A DNA stretch of 8,344 nucleotides from Marinilabiliales bacterium (lineage in GTDB: Bacteria; Bacteroidota; Bacteroidia; Bacteroidales; UBA12077). The stretch lies in contig PKTC01000247.1 in the NCBI GenBank assembly GCA_002869305.1, positions 1 through 8,344 on the forward strand. Direction: 5' to 3'. The position numbers and the translations under genes are program-made. Positions within the stretch are counted from its first letter, which is position 1. Each line of letters starts with the position of its first letter. The notes beneath the pieces were generated by a model. The model made no database searches. It was given only the letters and a program-made list of their open reading frames with translations, and was not told the origin of the DNA. This document shows positions 6,465 to 8,344 of this stretch, one piece after another.

Positions 6465-7856
6465 TTAAAATGCTTTAGCTCTTTCTTCTTCTACATCTTT
6501 AATAGACTTTGCCAAAGGTTTTCCAAGAATTTTATAACCTGATTCTGTAATTAGAATGTCTTCTTCGTTTCGGGTTCCACCAAAATCTTTGTATTTTTCA
6601 ACTTTATCATAATTAATAAATTCTATAAACTTATTTTGCGATTTCCATAGATCGATTAATTCAGGAATAAAGTAAATACCAGGTTCTATGGTTACAACAT
6701 ATCCTGTTTGCAGTTCACGGCCTAAACGCAATGATTTTAAACCAAATAAGGTGCTTTTTGCTTGACCTGCATATCCAACATATTGCTCACCCAGGTTTTC
6801 CATATCATGAACATCTAAACCCATTAAATGACCAGTTCCACATGGAAAAAATAAGGCATGAGCTCCGGCCTGTATTGCTTCTTCTGTATTTCCTTTTGTA
6901 AATCCTAAATCTTTTAGTCCTTCAAATATAGTTCTTGAAGCAGTAAAGTGAATATCCTTAAAGTTTATACCTGGTTTTATTGCTTCTATAGCTGCATTAT
7001 GTGCATTTAAAGCTATTTGATAAATCTCTTTTTGACGTTGGGTAAATTTTGCAGAAACAGGAAAAGTACTTGACATATCACCAGCATATCTTAATTCATT
7101 TTCTGCACCGGCATCTAGCAAAAATAAGTCGCCTTCTTTTATTGCATTGCCATGATAGTGGTTATGCAAAGTTTGACCGTTGATCGTAGCAATAATTGGA
7201 AAGGAAATATCTCCGCCTGCAGCTTGTGCCACTTCATGAACTTTTGCTGCAATTTCATATTCTTTCATTCCTGGTCGGGCATATTGCATTGCAGCATGAT
7301 GCATATCGGCTGTTACACTTACAACTTGCTCAAGTTGCTCAATTTCTTCTTCTGTTTTTATATTACGTTGTTCTCCAACTGCAACGATTAAATCAATTGA
7401 TGCGAGCTTGCTTGATTCGTTAACAGGGATATCCAGCCAATTATATAGTTTTATTTGATGCTCAGGACGGTATGCTGGTAAAAAATGAATTTTTCGCTTT
7501 TTTTGCTTTGCTGATTTTATAAAATCAAACATTTCGCTCATCTGACCTGTATACTTAATTCCCGCATTTTCGCTTTGTTCTTTAATAGTTGGTTGCGATC
7601 CCATCCAAACGATATGATCTATAGTGAGATCATCACCAAAAATATAGTCTTTGTCATTATCTAAATCAATTATACCAACTAAACCGGGATAGTCTAGTCC
7701 AAAATAATAAAGAAAGGAGCTGTCTTGCCTAAAGCGATAGGTATTATCAAGGTAGTTCATAGAACTTTCTTCGTTTCCTAGGAATAATAGTATACCTGAA
7801 TCAAGTTGAGATTTTAACTGTTTACGTCTATTAATGTAGGTTTCTTTTTTGAACAT
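6465..7856 (-). CDS. pepP: Xaa-Pro aminopeptidase (M24B family, aminopeptidase P)
   Basis: This cytoplasmic metallopeptidase removes an N-terminal residue that precedes proline. The 463-residue length is normal for the family. Residues 1-150 form the AMP_N domain (RKQLKSQLDSGILLFLGNEE; FRQDSSFLYYFGLDYPG at about 42-58). The pita-bread catalytic domain follows from about 165. All five dimetal ligands are present: D248 in LLDAG, D260 in YAGDMSSTFPV, H343 in GTGHLMGLDVHD, E391 in TIEPGIYF and E431 in GGTRNEEDILIT. The histidine-bearing HNHYHGN (231-237) is also a family feature. No signal peptide is seen. It lies 93 bp downstream of the dipeptidyl-peptidase gene and 62 bp upstream of the C69 peptidase gene on the same strand, so co-expression in peptide breakdown is plausible. 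The other M24B member, prolidase (PepQ), cannot be fully excluded, but the AMP_N domain and FRQDSSFLYYFG motif favour aminopeptidase P. Confidence 0.92.
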   Translation of the reverse strand: MFKKETYINRRKQLKSQLDSGILLFLGNEESSMNYLDNTYRFRQDSSFLYYFGLDYPGLVGIIDLDNDKDYIFGDDLTIDHIVWMGSQPTIKEQSENAGIKYTGQMSEMFDFIKSAKQKKRKIHFLPAYRPEHQIKLYNWLDIPVNESSKLASIDLIVAVGEQRNIKTEEEIEQLEQVVSVTADMHHAAMQYARPGMKEYEIAAKVHEVAQAAGGDISFPIIATINGQTLHNHYHGNAIKEGDLFLLDAGAENELRYAGDMSSTFPVSAKFTQRQKEIYQIALNAHNAAIEAIKPGINFKDIHFTASRTIFEGLKDLGFTKGNTEEAIQAGAHALFFPCGTGHLMGLDVHDMENLGEQYVGYAGQAKSTLFGLKSLRLGRELQTGYVVTIEPGIYFIPELIDLWKSQNKFIEFINYDKVEKYKDFGGTRNEEDILITESGYKILGKPLAKSIKDVEEERAKAF

Positions 7857-7889
7857 GATAATTTATTTTATAGTTATATTTCAAATATT

Positions 7890-7946
7890 GTCATCTTTCT
7901 TTGGGCTCAATATGGCATATAATGTTACAGCGATCTTGTCGAAGTT
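7890..7946. repeat. Diverged second copy of the intergenic hairpin element
   Basis: This stretch aligns with the element at 4694-4745. It keeps GTCAT, TTTC, GGCTCAATATG and CTTGTCGAAG in the same order and near-identical spacing, with about four extra bases at the loop. The arms have diverged (TTT replaces the GACA part on the left, and the right arm is eroded), so the hairpin is much weaker. It starts 4 bp beyond the dipeptidyl-peptidase stop (minus strand) and lies upstream of the aminopeptidase gene. It probably marks a former repeat insertion or terminator. Confidence 0.65.
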
Positions 7947-7949
7947 CGA

Positions 7950-8344
7950 TTAATTATATTCCTTAAATTCAAATTCTTTAGGTGGTTCGATATTCCATAA
8001 ATGCTTAACAAAAAAATCCATGCGTTTTCGAGCTGCATATTTACTTCTCCATGTTAGATCATGATTTGCATTGGGAATAATAATGAACTCAAAATCTTTA
8101 TTGTTTTTTACAAGCTCGGCAGCTAATCTGTATGAACTTGCTGGATTTACATTATTATCCATATCACCATGAATAAGCAGAAGCTTACCCTTAAGATTTT
8201 TAGCAATGGATAAATTAGATTGTTCTTTGTAATGTTCTCCAGGTTCGCCCATATATTGTTCCGGCCACCATGCTTTAGCCATCCGGTGATCATGATTTCC
8301 AGCAGAAGCAACGGCAGCTTTGTAAAAATCTGGATAAGTCAATA
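7950..8344 (-). CDS. S9B dipeptidyl-peptidase IV-like prolyl peptidase (3' end only)
   Basis: Only the last 130 residues of an alpha/beta-hydrolase peptidase are visible; the gene continues beyond the right edge. The first full codon (TTG at 8342) is internal, since LTYPDFYKAAVASAGNHDHR is a conserved block in the middle of the catalytic domain. The catalytic Asp and His are present: D62 in HGDMDNNV and H94 in IPNANHDL (numbered from the edge). The nucleophile serine would lie just outside the window. The blocks AKNLKGKLLLIHGDMDNNV, RRMDFFVKHL-like RKRMDFFVKHLW and WWPEQYMG match DPP IV/S9B enzymes, which release Xaa-Pro (or Xaa-Ala) dipeptides and are usually periplasmic or membrane-anchored. 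It is the first of the three same-strand peptidase genes. It could also be another S9 subfamily member; the N-terminal beta-propeller would settle this. Confidence 0.88.
   Translation of the reverse strand, partial: LTYPDFYKAAVASAGNHDHRMAKAWWPEQYMGEPGEHYKEQSNLSIAKNLKGKLLLIHGDMDNNVNPASSYRLAAELVKNNKDFEFIIIPNANHDLTWRSKYAARKRMDFFVKHLWNIEPPKEFEFKEYN

Noticed and set aside
7152..7423. Two overlapping plus-strand open frames inside the aminopeptidase gene
   Set aside because: They are antisense to conserved M24B coding sequence, rich in Leu, Phe and Cys with no recognisable domain, and have no start context.
7882..7889. AATATTTG (minus strand) as a -7 box for the aminopeptidase gene
   Set aside because: It has one mismatch to TAnnTTTG, no -33 box and sits in AT-rich DNA where such octamers arise easily.

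Overview
The window looks like chromosomal DNA of an AT-rich Bacteroidota, plausibly an anaerobic or marine member of the Bacteroidales/Marinilabiliales. This is an inference. It rests on the set of peptidases (dipeptidyl-peptidase, aminopeptidase P and a secreted C69 dipeptidase), a TAnnTTTG-type -7 box in front of aprB, leaders without clear Shine-Dalgarno sequences, and an intergenic hairpin element of a kind common in this phylum. No rRNA, tRNA, CRISPR array or transposase is visible.

Left part (1-2580): an aprBA operon on the minus strand encodes the two subunits of dissimilatory adenylylsulfate (APS) reductase. AprB (two [4Fe-4S] clusters) is complete. AprA (FAD subunit) runs off the left edge, with 610 codons visible and probably only a short C-terminal tail missing. 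The 80-bp aprB-aprA spacer holds five tandem heptamers. The leaders just upstream of the two start codons are almost identical. A -7 box lies about 25 bp upstream of aprB.

Middle part (2580-4760): a RimJ/RimL-type GNAT acetyltransferase (plus strand) converges within 4 bp on the decayed remains of a membrane-anchored 4Fe-4S protein (minus strand). That remnant has a transmembrane segment, an in-frame amber codon and no N-terminal part. It ends exactly where a plus-strand LhgO-like FAD oxidoreductase begins. The oxidoreductase ends at a long imperfect hairpin shared with the convergent peptidase gene.

Right part (4760-8344): three minus-strand peptidase genes run in the order dipeptidyl-peptidase (3' end only), Xaa-Pro aminopeptidase (M24B) and secreted C69 dipeptidase. 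Together they could break down oligopeptides, including proline-containing ones. A diverged second copy of the hairpin element lies between the first two.

The most notable content is a well-conserved, apparently intact APS reductase next to an otherwise ordinary Bacteroidota gene set. Whether it serves sulfate reduction, sulfite oxidation or something else cannot be decided here, because sat, qmo and dsr genes are not in view.
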